Source: Auxenochlorella pyrenoidosa
Lineage: Eukaryota > Chlorophyta > Trebouxiophyceae > Chlorellales > Chlorellaceae
Direction: 5' to 3'
DNA length: 64,000 bases
Assembly: GCA_001430745.1 (NCBI GenBank)
Contig: KQ482003.1
Location: 574,754 to 638,753 of the forward strand
In this document: one piece after another, positions 54,085 through 64,000 of the stretch
Layout of the letters: the number at the start of each line of letters is the position of its first letter
How positions within the stretch are numbered: position 1 is the stretch's first letter
Made by a program: the position numbers and the translations under genes
The notes under the pieces: model-generated
The model's input: the letters and a program-made list of their open reading frames with translations, nothing else
Database searches by the model: none
Told to the model about the DNA's origin: nothing

Positions 54085-56284
54085 TTACAAGTCGCTCATA
54101 ATGTCCCTTGCAGCCAGCTCCGTCAGCGACAATGCCACGGTCTCTTTCTTGCCTGCATGGGTGACAAACATGCCTGTCCGTGCCGCCGTTTCTGCGAGCA
54201 TCTTTGCAACTGCTGGGTGCTGTTGCTGCTTGCCGCCAGCAGCCAACCACCGTTCCCACTCCTGCACAACAAAGGCAACAGGGCGTTGAGGTAAGTTGAC
54301 GATGGGCAGGATCGGCAGCGACACCCCTGCCCACAACATGCAGCAGGCCTGCAACAAGGGCAACCGCCTCGGCATGCCTCTCACCTTGCGGTGCTTGAGG
54401 TACAGGTAGAGCGCTGCCCGGGCGTCATCCACTGGGCTGTGCTCCCCCTCCTGAATGCTGAGGCCCAGCACCTCAGATGCCAAGTGCCGCAGTGCGCGTG
54501 ATTTGAGCTTGCCAGTGCGTGCCTGCAAAGCAGCATTTTTAGCAGGGTGTACAGCATAGTGATAACTGCGCTGTATACATGTAGCAGGTGACCCAGTCAG
54601 CTGCCAGCATGAGCGTGCAACCCCTGCTGTGGCCGGGGAACCTCGCCATGACGAGCGTACCTGCACCTTCATTAGTGGCGGGTACTTGGCTGTGTCGCGG
54701 ACATCCTTGCGCTTGTGGCTCAGCAGCAGTGCCTGCATGCACAGGAGCAGTGAGAAACTAAATGAACAGCCGCAAGGGCGAGCAAGAATCTGGAGGCAAT
54801 GGCGGAATGCACCGCTCAGTTCTGCTGCTTGCGCTGTGCATGGCCTGCGACCGAGGTGGAGACGGTCTCGGCGAAATTGCTAAGCAGACGGGCAGGGGCC
54901 CTGCCAGCCTTGACCTACGCTCCCGCTGAGCTCAAGAGCTAGCTTCAGTTGCATGCTGTCCTTGGTCTCCCTGTTTCCCTGTTGGGAGGCCTCCTCTGCA
55001 GCAGCCTCCTCGCACCTCCAGATCATTCTCAATGGCGTGCCCCACCACGATACGCCCCTTGAGCAGCACCGCCACCTCGCGCTGGACCGCATCGAAGGGT
55101 GCGGCATCACGCAGGTTGGAAGGCCGCACACCTGCAGCCGAGGAGAGGGAGAGATGATGCTGTGAAACCATGGCCTATGTCCAAGCAGCCCGCCATGCAC
55201 AAAGGAACTGCTGTGCAAGAGCAGTTGTCGGCAACCCACCGCTGACTTTGGTCCTGAAGTCTGTGACCTTCTCCTTGGGCCGCACAAAGCGGTCGAGCAG
55301 CACGTTGCCTGCGCTGTTCACCACGCACACCCTGCAAGGCACGCCATGCCATGAGGCATTGTGCACGCTCGCGGTGGCAGGCAGGTTTACAGCCAGGGGA
55401 TGCTTGCTCCTGCATGCACTGCATTTGAGCCATGCTGCTTCAATACATCTCCAAGCTGCAGCAGGACCAGCAGCCTGCAATCACCTGGCCAGTGCAGAGC
55501 GCTCGCCGTCGGGGCCCACCCCAACCATTTCGCAGTCAAGGGCTACGACCTGGAACAGGAGGTTCAGTGCAGAACTGGGCTTAGGTATTTCAGAGCAACT
55601 GGCAGGGTAAAGGCCACCACCTGCAACAGATGCATCCGCTAGCTCTAGCTGGCCCGAGCTTGCACAAAAGAAGGCTTGCATGTGCCCTCCCTTGTTGCTC
55701 AAAAGTACAAGCTCGTGGACGCGGCTTGCCTTGGTGGGAGTGGTGAAAGTGCGATCACTCGGCGTTGTGGACCCTGGCCGGTTCACACGTGCAGCCGGCT
55801 GGGGCGCACCCGCCGCGGCACCAGGCCCCTCGCCTCCCTGGCGCTGGCGCTGGCCTTGCCAGCGTGGCCGCTGACCTTGCTGCTGCTGCTTGGTGGCATC
55901 CATGGCTGCCTTCAGAGCCGCCCAATTGGTGGCTGCTGCTGCTGTGGCAGCCCCTGGCTTTGGCGCAGGCGCCACGACTGTTGGGATCGATGGGAGCTGC
56001 AAGTGGTTGCCGCTGCAGCGGCGCTTCTTGGAGGCGGGCTGCGTGCCCTTAGCCACGTTATGAGCTCCAGGCGCGCCAGGTGCTGCGCTGGCAGCGCAGG
56101 GTGTGGCCTCCTCCACAGCCACATCACTGCCTGCTGCTGATGCACGCGCCTCATGCCGCGGCTGCTTTTTGCCCTTGCGCTTGTCACCGGCCTTGACCAC
56201 TGCCTGGGGAAGCGCGCCAGCGTCCAGAGCTGACGGAGGCTCTGTCGGTTTCGGCTTGAACTTGTTCCCCTTGACGTGTGGCAT
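54085..56284 (-). CDS. REXO4-like DEDDh 3'-5' RNA exonuclease
   Basis: RNase T/DEDDh-fold exonuclease of the REXO4 (yeast Rex4) type, a nucleolar ribosome-assembly factor in other eukaryotes. The ATG at 56284 opens a long exon. Residues 1-175 are basic and disordered (MPHVKGNKFKPKPTEPP, then GDKRKGKKQPRHEARA; likely nucleolar targeting). Exo I is VVALDCEMVGVGPDGERSAL (Asp/Glu pair). Next come VCVVNSAGNVLLDRFVRPKE and a VSGVRPSNLRDAAPF region. Exo II is GRIVVGHAIENDLEAL, then KRKDVRDTAKYPPLMKVQ and LKSRALRHLASEVLGLSIQE. Exo III is GEHSPVDDARAALYLYLKHR (His..Asp). All DEDDh residues are present. The C-terminal extension WERWLAAGGKQQQHPAVAKM runs to TAA at 54085. The stretch just before Exo I (about 55713 to 55555) may be a phase-0 intron without a stop, ending CTGTTCCAG. 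A small ORF ends 30 bp upstream of the ATG. Confidence 0.92.
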
Positions 56285-56314
56285 GGCTGCTTGCCTCTGC
56301 TGCTCCTGGAGCTG

Positions 56315-56918
56315 CTACTTGTGGAATGCTTTCAGCTTTGCTTCGGCCAACTGCTGCTCCACACGCTGCTGCGCTGCCCGTGCAGTGGTGCGCAGGAGCA
56401 GGCTGCCACGGCGCTGGTAGACGGCCTGCACGCAATGCAGGGGTTGCAGTAGAATGTACGCATCTGAGCGCAGCGGCTTCTGGCATGCATGCAGGTGCTG
56501 AGGCTTGTAGGAGGCCGCATCGATGCGCGCATGGCAGTCTTACTCACCCTGTCAGGCTTCAGGCTATGCAGCTCTAACTTTGCAGTCTCCAGTAGCCTTA
56601 TCTGCAAAGCAGCGCGGCGTAGGGTGAGGACAACGGAGGGAGTGGCCAGGTTGGTAAAAAACTTGGTCCTCAGGGAGCGGCGGCAGAGGTGGCGGCAGCG
56701 CACGACTGTGCAAGAGGGGAAGCGCCGAGCCCTTGGCCGACACGCGCTGCGGCTCAAACCAGAAGCACCACGATCACGACCCACGGGCTACACGAGCCTC
56801 GCCGCTTGCAAAATCGGACAGGGAGAGGGGGGCGAGGAGAAGTCGACACAGGTTTCGACGCAGGGCATTTACAACTCTCCTCTCGCACCTGCGAATCGAC
56901 GCCCGCGCCCTGGGCCAT
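56315..56918 (-). CDS. Small prefoldin-like coiled-coil protein (64 aa), possibly co-transcribed with REXO4
   Basis: Three short exons, 56889-56918, 56548-56601 and 56315-56425 (30, 54 and 111 nt; all phase 0), join to 195 nt encoding 64 aa. Each junction has consensus sites: donors GTGCGAG and GTGAGT, acceptors TTTGCAG and CGTGCAG. The protein reads MAQGAGVDSQ, then IRLLETAKLELHSLKPDR, then AVYQRRGSLLLRTTARAAQQ and a helical end to AFHK. The pattern helix-LKPDRAVYQRRGSLLLRTT-helix is like the small prefoldin/ASDURF-type beta-hairpin proteins; this resemblance is from memory. The stop codon is followed after only 30 bp by the REXO4 ATG on the same strand, leaving no room for a separate promoter. 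The start ATG (GTGCGCATGG) is the best in-frame choice. Gene reality is moderately supported, the family less so. Confidence 0.55.
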
Positions 56919-57754
56919 GCGCACTCAGACAATATGCTGTCAAGTGTGTTGCTTCCTGCTCCTCACTTGCCACAGAAAAAGAAACCCGATGCGAATGACG
57001 GGGGATGCACCATGAGATGCCCGCATGCATGCTCATCAGTAACAGGCGCCAGCGTGCTGGAAGGTCGTAGCGCTGGCGGACTGGCGGACTGGCGGACTGG
57101 CGGACTCCTCTCTTCAGAGCGGCCACAAATGGGAATGCTTTTAAAGAGGGTATGCTAACGGAGGTAGTCAGCAGTCCGCACAGCATGTAGCTTTGGGGGA
57201 AAGATGAGCATCGAGTGCATCTGACGGCTGGAGGGCGCACCCACGCCGCCCTTGCAGGTGGAGGCCCCGGGCCTCTCAGAGATGGAATGCGTCCAGCTAC
57301 ATTCCATGCGACGCTGTGCATTGATACGCGAGCCTTGACTGGTGTTTTTTACTGCTTGGTTCGCTCAACGGTCTCTGGGCAATAGCGTTGTCAGCATCAT
57401 CGAGCCTGGCAGCGGCCAGCGAGGCGCCGGCACCCTGCTGGGCTCCCATGCCAACGCCATTGGAACATGGGCAGTTCCTGACCAGCGCACTGACCAGCAC
57501 ACTTCCTTTGGCTTGCCCGGAGGGCGGTCAAGCCCTCCCTAAGGTGCACACTCGATCAGTCTCGCCCTCCGTTTCGTTGCTGTAGGTGCGTGCAGCGGCG
57601 TTTGCACTTCAGACCATTGTCGCTGCCCGCGGGGAGTGCGCAGTGCGAGGCTCGAAGCAACTGCTTTCGGTAGCACTCTCGTGTTGGCAAGCGCTCGTGA
57701 GCAAATTGGAGACCAAAATCGAATAGCATCCAATCAGGAGAGCGAGCGGCCGAA
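56919..57754. other. Divergent intergenic region, small protein-REXO4 unit / presenilin
   Basis: Presumed promoters of the minus-strand unit and of presenilin. It contains a fourfold 8-bp tandem repeat at 57073-57104. No exon was recognised. Confidence 0.4.
57073..57104. repeat. 8-bp tandem repeat (x4)
   Basis: CTGGCGGA repeated four times without interruption, followed by CTCC. It lies in the 5' flank of the small protein-REXO4 unit. Likely replication slippage. Confidence 0.95.
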
Positions 57755-60678
57755 ATGAGGAGCGTTCTGGATGATCTGGGAGAGGAGGTCACAGGTCGGT
57801 GTTTGGGGCCCTGCCTGGCGCCGGTTGCGGCCGGTGGGAGCCTAGTGCGCAAGCAGCATAAGCAGCAGCAGAGCTGGTTCAAGCCTTGGCATTTTAAGCG
57901 AGAGTTGGACCCAGCCGATCACACGGATGTCAGCAAGACTGGCGGAAGGCTGACAGCTAAGGAATGCGCGGTCAACTTTGTCGCACTTTGTTGCGGCTCC
58001 GCCACTGTCGCAGATGCTGCCCCACTCGTTTCACCTGCCAGTTCCCTCCCTCCCTCTGTGCAGGCATCGTCGCCCCAGTCAGCCTGTGCATGGCCTTGAC
58101 AGTCGCCCTGGTGCGCACGCTCAACCCTGATGGCGCCTCTGACTCTGGCGCTGTCTTCCTGGCCAGCGCCTACTACACCGAGCAGGCCGGCGACAGCACT
58201 GGGCAGAAGCTGAGCGGCGCGCTCATCAACAGGTGCAAACAGGCTAGGGGGTGCAGCATATCTTTGTGCATTGTTTCCAATCGACCATGCCTTGCATGGC
58301 AGCAGCAGCGACACGACCCTGAGCTGGTCCTGCCTTCTCCCAACCCCCGCAGTTTGATTTTCGTCGGTGTGGTGGCGGTGCGTGGGGCCGACTGGGAACC
58401 CAGCGCGGTGCATGGGAACAGCTGCACAGTGTCGCTGCACAACGATGAGTTGGTGCTGATTGCCCTCCTGGCGCATGCTGCAGGTCATGACCTTCATCTT
58501 GGTGCTGCTTTTCAAATACGGGGTGCGAGCGCTCAGCTCCTGAATGCATCCTTCTGGGCTTATCTCTGTGCCCTGCAATCCCTTGCTTGCCAGCCTGTGG
58601 TCACAGGGCTGCTGCTTCTGCACAACTGTCCAGCCGTAAGCCCTGTGGTTTGGTGTTGCCTGCATGCCTGCCTTGCATCCCTGCTGACGTGTAGTGCTGA
58701 CCTTCTGCTGTGCAGTATGTCCGCCTCATATACGCCTACATGGGCTTCGCGGGCTTTTCCATCTTCTTCGTCCTGGCCGGCATCATCCTCATCGAGCTGC
58801 TGCAGACGTGGCACGTGCACCTCGACTTCATCAGCTTCACGTACATCCTGTGGAACTTTGCGGCAGTAGGCGCATTGACGCTGTTCATCCTGCCAGCGCC
58901 GCTGCTCATGAAGCAGTGCTACCTCATTATCACAGGTGGGGCAGCAGCAAGCGCGACTGCTGTCAAAGTGGGAGCAGTTCAAGGACGCTGCCACACACTG
59001 CCCTGCCATGCCCTACGCTCTGCCCCGCCTTCCTGCGTGCCAACCGCAGGTGTTGTCACGGCGTATGTTTTCACCTGGATTCCCGAGTGGACGACGTGGA
59101 TGCTGGTCACCTTGATGGCGCTGTACGACGTGGTAGCTGTGCTCGTGCCAGGCGGCCCGCTCAAAATGCTGGTGGAGCTGGCGCAGGAGCGGGAGGAGGT
59201 GAGGCCAGCAGCTGCGACAGCCCCTGCTTTCACACTCACTCTCATGCACGCATCAGTGTGGGCAACGGAGCAGGCTTCAGGAGGGAGCTCTGGGCAGCAA
59301 AACATGGTGCAGCTGGTATGCGGACCCTCAACCATCGGACATGCACGGCACTGCAGTACCCTAACGCAGCCATTCACCCTCATGTTTCTGCTTTGAAGAC
59401 GATCCCTGCGCTCGTTTATGAAGCGAGGCCCACTCGGCGTGGCGAACCGATGCAGCAGGGCATGAACCCACGCATGCATGCAGCGCCTGACGGCATAGGC
59501 GGCCCCTTGCCAGCGGCAGGTGAAGGCGCAAACACACATGGTTTGGGTGCCTTTGTAGTGGGCAGTTAGTTTGCTGGTTGGGCTGCCTACTGCATGCCGT
59601 GATGCATGCACTACAGAGTACATACTGGCTGCGGTATGATTCTGTTTTTGTTCTTGGCGCAGGCCCTGCAATCCATGCAGCACCCGGCTTCCAGCGCAAC
59701 TCCGCTGCCAGCACAGGCAGCGTGGGCGGCAGCTCGGTGGAGCAGGAGCCAACACCAGACACCCCGCTCATACCGCCTGCACCCGTGGGGCAGCAGAGCA
59801 GCCCTGCAGCTCTGGAGGGCGGTAGCTGGGCGGAGACGCCAGCCAATCAAGTGGCAGCCAGCAATGCGGAAACTCCTCCAGATCCAGCGGCAGGGCAGCA
59901 CAATGTGCCTGGCGGGCCGCGGGCGACAGGTGGGTTTGCCCAGGCCCTGTCTGTATGCTCCGTTCTGCAATGTCACAGAAGCAAGAAATCCTGGTGCAAC
60001 GTTGTTTCTTTGCGCAGGGCAGCATCCAGGCGGGGCTGGGCCGCACCAGGAGTCTGACGACGAGGAGGATGGCGCTTTCAGTCTGCCTGACAGCATCAAG
60101 CTTGGGCTGGTGAGCCGTGAAAAACTGTGGTGCACAGATCCTGACCTCGCTTAGAGTGTCAGCGCAGCAGCATACGTCAGAGCCCTGCCCTGCCTGGCAC
60201 GATGCATGTCTGCGGACTTCAAGGCTATCCCAGCCCACACTGTTCTTTGGCTTTGCAGGGGGATTTCATTTTTTATTCATTACTGGTTGGACGGGCTGCC
60301 ATGTACGACTACTTCACTGTCTTCAGCTGCTACCTCGCCATCATTGCCGGTGCGCACCGGAAGGGGCCGGGCGCGGCGGGCTGCGCAGTACCTGCATCCA
60401 TGTACTTCTTTGCTGCGACCGTTCACGCTACCCCTGACCTTTTCCTGCGCTGTTGGGGCGGCCCACAGCATTGCTTGTCTCCCGTCTCACATGCCGCCGT
60501 CTTCCGGCCCCTCCTGCCCACAGGCCTGGGCTGCACACTGCTCTGGCTGGCCATGGCGCGCAAGGCGTTACCCGCGCTGCCTGTGTCCATAGCGCTGGGC
60601 GTGTCCCTCTACTTCATCAGCCGCTTTGTGATGGAGCCAGTCATCCTGCCCATGACCCTGGAGCTGGTGTACTTCTGA
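57755..60678 (+). CDS. PSEN: Presenilin (aspartyl protease, gamma-secretase catalytic subunit type)
   Basis: Intramembrane GxGD aspartyl protease. The first exon (57755 to 57796, MRSVLDDLGEEVT) splices in phase 1 to 58064 (GIVAPVSLCMALTVALVRTL), which is presenilin TM1. Blocks: FLASAYYTEQAGDSTGQKLS, LIFVGVVAVMTFILVLLFKY, VRLIYAYMGFAGFSIFFVLA, LDFISFTYILWNFAAVGALT, LLMKQCYLIITG, AYVFTWIPEWTTWMLVTLMA. Catalytic Asp 1 is in LMALYDVVAVLVPGGPLKML, followed by VELAQEREE and PALVYEARP, as in the endoproteolysis region. A disordered Ser/Pro/Gln-rich hydrophilic loop of about 120 aa follows. Catalytic Asp 2 is in the GLGD motif (IKLGLGDFIFYSLLVGRA), and the PAL motif is in KALPALPVSIALG. It ends LPMTLELVYF at 60678. 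Both Asp residues and PAL are intact, so it should be active. One loop junction (near 59460) probably uses a GC donor; a GT alternative upstream also keeps frame. Confidence 0.95.
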
Positions 60679-60735
60679 GTGTGCTGGCTGCATGCGCTGG
60701 ACGGTCTGTAAGTTACCAAGCATGAACAGCGCTGC

Positions 60736-60740
60736 TGTAA
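60736..60740 (+). terminator. Putative TGTAA poly(A) signal, presenilin
   Basis: TGTAA 58 nt after the stop; another at 60707-60711 is only 29 nt after it. Either could serve. Confidence 0.35.
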
Positions 60741-61192
60741 AATGGATTCAAAGCGATGAAGGGCAGTCTGTGCTGATGGAGGGCTGTTGCAGGCGCTCAA
60801 GATATGTCAAGAAAATGATACGGTAGGTCGAAATACTAGCCACCTGTCCAGACATCACATCACTGTTCATGTCAAGGTCCTTCAGCTCCACATCCTCTTT
60901 GACACTGGTCCCCACGCACGTTCTTTGCTTCAATGCTGCCACTTGAAGAGCTCTTTCATCTTCATGTGAATTTCACCTTACAATTCTGGTTCCTGGCCGG
61001 CTGGCTGATCGAAATGTTGAATCAATGCAAGCCGGCTCAGCTTTTCATTGATTCTTTTAAGCACCCAAAACGCAGTGCGTCGGAGCAAGCACGGTGGACG
61101 ACCTGAGAAAGGGATGGCAGCGCTTGAGCGTGCGGTCAAGGGAGAGCCAAGACCAATGTACTTACTTTCAAAAAAAAAGCATCCAGAACTTG

Positions 61193-61197
61193 TTACA
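61193..61197 (-). terminator. Putative TGTAA poly(A) signal, NDPK
   Basis: Plus-strand TTACA 120 nt beyond the NDPK stop codon at 61317, in a typical 3' UTR position. Confidence 0.45.
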
Positions 61198-61316
61198 CCT
61201 TTCTGTGCAAAGTGACGACAATACCGCTCAATCATGTCTGCTGAACATCAAGCCAAGTCGTTCCGGGTTTTCCCGACATGAGGCTCTCTCACCTCGCAGC
61301 GACAGCTAGCAGCGCA

Positions 61317-62711
61317 TCACTCGTAGATCCAGGACAGGGTAGCAGGGGTGTTGTCAACGATGCCCTCAGGGAACCACAGCGCAATCTGGGGATGGGTGGG
61401 TATTGCAGAGGTTGAATATCAGGTGTGCAAAAACATGACACGACCGCACAGCACTGCTGTGAGGCAGGGGGTGTGCAGGGGTCAGTGCTCGGCCAGGGTC
61501 AACATCATCACAGGCCTGTTGCAAACGGGCTGCTCCAGCATCCAGTCGGCCCTGGCACCTCACCTCCTTCTGCGCGTTCTCCACAGAGTCGCTGCCGTGG
61601 ATCACGTTGCGGCCGACCTGCATGCATGCGAAGGCCAGAGACGCAGATTTACGGTGAGTTCAAAATGCTACTGTGAACTCAGCTCCATTTCTCAGCAAGT
61701 GCAGTGTTATGTGCTGCTCTGGGATGAGCACGCTACCCGGCACACCCGTCCAGCCCAGGTGACTTGCACCCCTAAGTAACTCCTCCTTGGTGCCTGCCTC
61801 ACCTCGATGGAGAAGTCAGCGCGGATGGTGCCAGGGGCGGAAGCCTGCACTTGGCGCAGCGACAAGCAGGGAGGAGTGAGAATGGATGGTCTCGCTGCTG
61901 GAAATGGCAAGGCGATGCTTGTTCACAGCCCTGGCATCCCGCTCCCTGTTACGCTGCGAGACCGCTTGAAGGACTGGCTTGCCTGGGGGTTGGTGGCACC
62001 GATCAGGTGGCGCGCCTGCACGTTGGGCAGGCAGCCAGAAGGTTGTCACCGTGTGTGCTTCTGCTGATGTGAAACCATAGCCCGCCTTGCAAGCACAGCG
62101 CAGGTGCGAAATTGCTGGCCGGCGTCTGTACGGCAGCCATCGGCTGGCGATGCAAGAGTCGGCGCTGCCCTGGAGCCACGCATACCTGGGCCACCACGTT
62201 CTTGCCCTCCAGCACAATGGCCACCACGGGGCCGCTGGTGATGTACTCCACCAGGCCTGCAGAGGTTGGAGGAACATCCATGGAAGGATGTTGAGGCCAG
62301 GGCAAGATTGAAGGCAGGGTTGGCTGCACAGTCAGCCTGCTCTTGCTGCAGAGCATGGGCCCAGGGGGACGACGGTGCCAGCCATTCCAGCAATCCCCCT
62401 TCACGCTGAAGCCCCCATACTCAGGCAGCGCACCCGCAAAGAAGGGCTTGGAGGACAGGTCGGCGTAGTGAGACTCTGCCAGCTGCTTGGACACGTTCAT
62501 CAGCTTCAGGCCACGCAGGGTGTAGCCCTGCGCGTGTAGCGATGGCAGGTTGTGGCGGTTGAGGCTTTGCGGGTTGACACGCGGGCAACAACACAGCAGA
62601 GATACCAGGCTTGCACCGCACCTTGCGCAGGAAGCGCTCCAGGATGGGGGTGACCAGGCCGCGCTGGACCGCGTCCGGCTTGAGCATCACAAAGGTCAGC
62701 TCGGTCGCCAT
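61317..62711 (-). CDS. NDK: Nucleoside diphosphate kinase
   Basis: Transfers gamma-phosphate from ATP to NDPs through a phosphohistidine intermediate. Exons 62622-62711, 62434-62527, 62186-62256, 61983-62015, 61803-61844, 61564-61617 and 61317-61385 join to 453 nt (150 aa, the normal group I length). The start gives [20 protein letters not shown] (conserved Lys of the Kpn loop region), followed by [20 protein letters not shown]. Nucleotide-binding blocks: [40 protein letters not shown], and the active site [20 protein letters not shown], with His117 as the phospho-acceptor. It ends ATLSWIYE. No targeting peptide, so a cytosolic NDPK1-type enzyme is inferred. The intron after 61983 uses a GC donor (CCCCAG|GCAAGC). 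All junction phases check. Confidence 0.97.
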
Positions 62712-63346
62712 TGTGTGCAAACGACTGCATGCACGGCATCCGGAGGCAGAATGCTCATTAGTGCTGATATGATTCGCTGCACCTCGTGCACATGGCCACC
62801 AGATACTGTTTTACGGTTCAACTCCCTCATTAAGTAGGCTGAAACGCAGGTGTGCTGACACCTGTGTGTTCTGCAGGCGGCGGCGGTGGGTACCGAGCAG
62901 CGGCGGCGGGCGCCAGCCCCCACCAGCCTCTGCACAAGCCCTGGCCATCAATGTGATGAATCGATTGGACAGACTAGAGTGGCTTCCGCCGTCCAACCCC
63001 TGCTCGCTGATCAAGGCGGAGAAAGCATGCGCGGAATGCTCGGCCGAAAAAGTGGCCCTCCCATCTTGGACACTCACCGTGTATGTGGATTGAAGCTCAA
63101 GGAACAAAGAGGAACATTTCATCGTGGAACAGGGGAAGAAGAGAACATGCTCCCAGCATGGAACGCAGCATGCACATTTGCGTTTGGAGGAGTTGTTCCG
63201 AGATCATAAGCTTTGCAAGGGGGTCTGCAGAACATACAGGCCTGCAAACACAGCAGTTGGCCCCAACAGCCCGCTGAGTCCCTCCGAGCACTGCGTAGTT
63301 CTAGCCTCACTGCCTCGTACCCTGCGTGGCTGAAATTTGGTGAACA
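62712..63346. other. Divergent intergenic region, NDPK / BUD32
   Basis: 635 bp between divergent start codons. It holds a 35-bp element (63240-63274) also found at the UGDH 5' end. No exon was recognised. Confidence 0.4.
63240..63274 (+). repeat. 35-bp element shared with 26467-26502
   Basis: Plus-strand GCCTGCAAACACAGCAGTTG followed by GCCCCAACAGCCCGC. It matches the UGDH copy (reverse complement) with one single-base indel. It lies about 75 bp upstream of the BUD32 ATG and in the same gene-relative orientation as the UGDH copy. Confidence 0.75.
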
Positions 63347-64000
63347 ATGCATGCTGCGGAGTGCCCTACAGCAGCGGCGGCAGCAGCAGCGGCGGCGGCG
63401 GTAAGAGCGGCGGCGAGTCCTTCTCAGGCAAACGCGGCAGGCCCTGCCAGCCAGGCGCAGTCTTTCGAGTTTGACACCCACTTCACCCTGCACAGCCAGG
63501 GGGCTGAAGCGGTGAGCAGAGCTGCTGACAACGGCGCTGCTTTGTCGCACTTCTGTTCCAGCTCACCGAGTGGAATACAAACTTCCTGTCCTGCCCCTCA
63601 TGCAGCGCGTGTGGGAGGGCCGCTTCTTGGGCCGCCCGACCATTGTGAAGCAGAGATTCAGCAAAAAGTACCGGCACCCGCAGCTGGATGTCAAGCTCAC
63701 AGTGTCGCGACTGAAGCAGGCAGGTTTCCGCCGCAGCCCTGTCCCGAAGCTTGGGCGAGGCACCTGTGCATCCCAGGCCAGACCAAGTGCTCACTTTGTC
63801 GAATTCTTGGGATCTTAGATCAGATCTGATTCATGCCCAGTGCAGGAGGTGCGCAGCATCATGCGTGCCCGCAAGCTTGGGGTGCACACGCCAGGTGCGG
63901 ACCTTGCATGCCATGGCTTTGAGGCGACGCCAGCTGGACCAGGGGCAGGCGACCCGAACACCCGGCCGTGGTGCCTTACCAATGCCGGCGTTCTGCATGT
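63347..64000 (+). CDS. BUD32: EKC/KEOPS complex kinase BUD32 (TP53RK/PRPK), 5' part only
   Basis: Atypical small kinase/ATPase of the KEOPS complex, needed for tRNA t6A37 modification. Exons 63347-63511, 63606-63719 and 63846-63894; the rest lies beyond the window. The start exon has an Ala-rich N-terminus (MHAAECPTAAAAAAA) then FEFDTHFTLHSQGAEA. It splices to RVWEGRFLGRPTIVKQRFSK, KYRHPQLDVKLTVSRLKQ and EVRSIMRARKLGVHTP. The spliced QGAEARVWEGRFLG.. block matches the glycine-poor P-loop and the VAIK-like Lys (TIVKQRF) typical of BUD32/PRPK, and KYRHPQLD is a family hallmark. The intron after 63719 has a GC donor. The acceptor inside CATGCAG|CGC is the only one that restores the family frame. 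The lack of a long N-terminal domain is normal for this family. Confidence 0.92.

Larger units (their letters stand above)
60679..61316. other. Convergent 3' intergenic region, presenilin / NDPK
   Basis: Contains plus-strand TGTAA at 60707-60711 and 60736-60740 (presenilin 3' UTR) and minus-strand TGTAA at 61193-61197 (NDPK 3' UTR). It is AT-richer than the coding parts. No exon was recognised. Confidence 0.5.

Noticed and set aside
1..64000. Functional gene cluster of RNA-metabolism genes
   Set aside because: Several RNA genes occur (POLR3F, LSM1, CCR4-like, REXO4, BUD32) but they are interleaved with unrelated genes on both strands; coincidence is the simpler reading.
1..64000. tRNA, rRNA, CRISPR, IS elements or plastid DNA
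   Set aside because: No cloverleaf or rRNA motif, no spaced direct-repeat array, no transposase; intron structure and transit peptides show nuclear DNA.

Overview
The window is nuclear DNA of a green alga, most likely a chlorellalean trebouxiophyte (Chlorella/Micractinium type). Evidence: GC-rich intron-dense genes (often 6-13 exons, introns of about 100-250 nt), many GC-AG as well as GT-AG introns, a chloroplast-targeted serine-pathway enzyme, a PSI light-harvesting protein, and TGTAA motifs 30-270 nt past many stop codons (the chlorophyte polyadenylation signal). No prokaryotic, viral, CRISPR or intact transposon feature was seen. Exon chains below were built by hand from splice consensus, reading phase and family conservation; spans run from start codon to stop codon, introns included.

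Layout: PSAT (86-3406 +); RNA polymerase III subunit RPC6/POLR3F (3987-6568 -); isochorismatase-family hydrolase (7161-8563 -) with a duplicated first exon; TPR-J-domain protein (9553-13459 +); a TAF1A-like protein (14032-18509 +); LSM1 (18882-19996 -) divergent from a SOUL haem-binding protein (20546-22449 +); UDP-glucose dehydrogenase (23196-26525 -) divergent from a CCCH/CCR4-type deadenylase (27823-30951 +); a class I glutamine amidotransferase (31443-33378 -); a two-domain START/Coq10-like protein with polyQ (34085-39300 -) divergent from an LHCI protein (40153-41843 +); an SLC35F6-type transporter (43094-46135 -); a putative type II glycosyltransferase (47064-49243 -); ceramide synthase (51477-53846 +); REXO4-like exonuclease (54085-56284 -) with a 64-aa prefoldin-like protein ending 30 bp upstream on the same strand (56315-56918 -); presenilin (57755-60678 +); nucleoside diphosphate kinase (61317-62711 -); and the 5' part of the KEOPS kinase BUD32 (63347-64000 +, cut by the window edge).

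These are mostly unrelated housekeeping genes rather than a pathway cluster, although RNA metabolism is well represented (POLR3F, LSM1, CCR4-like, REXO4, BUD32, TAF1A-like). The most interesting items are the candidate dicistronic small-protein/REXO4 unit, the dead duplicated exon in the hydrolase gene, the frequent GC-AG introns, the 15-20 nt microexons in UGDH, and two pairs of dispersed repeats near gene ends.
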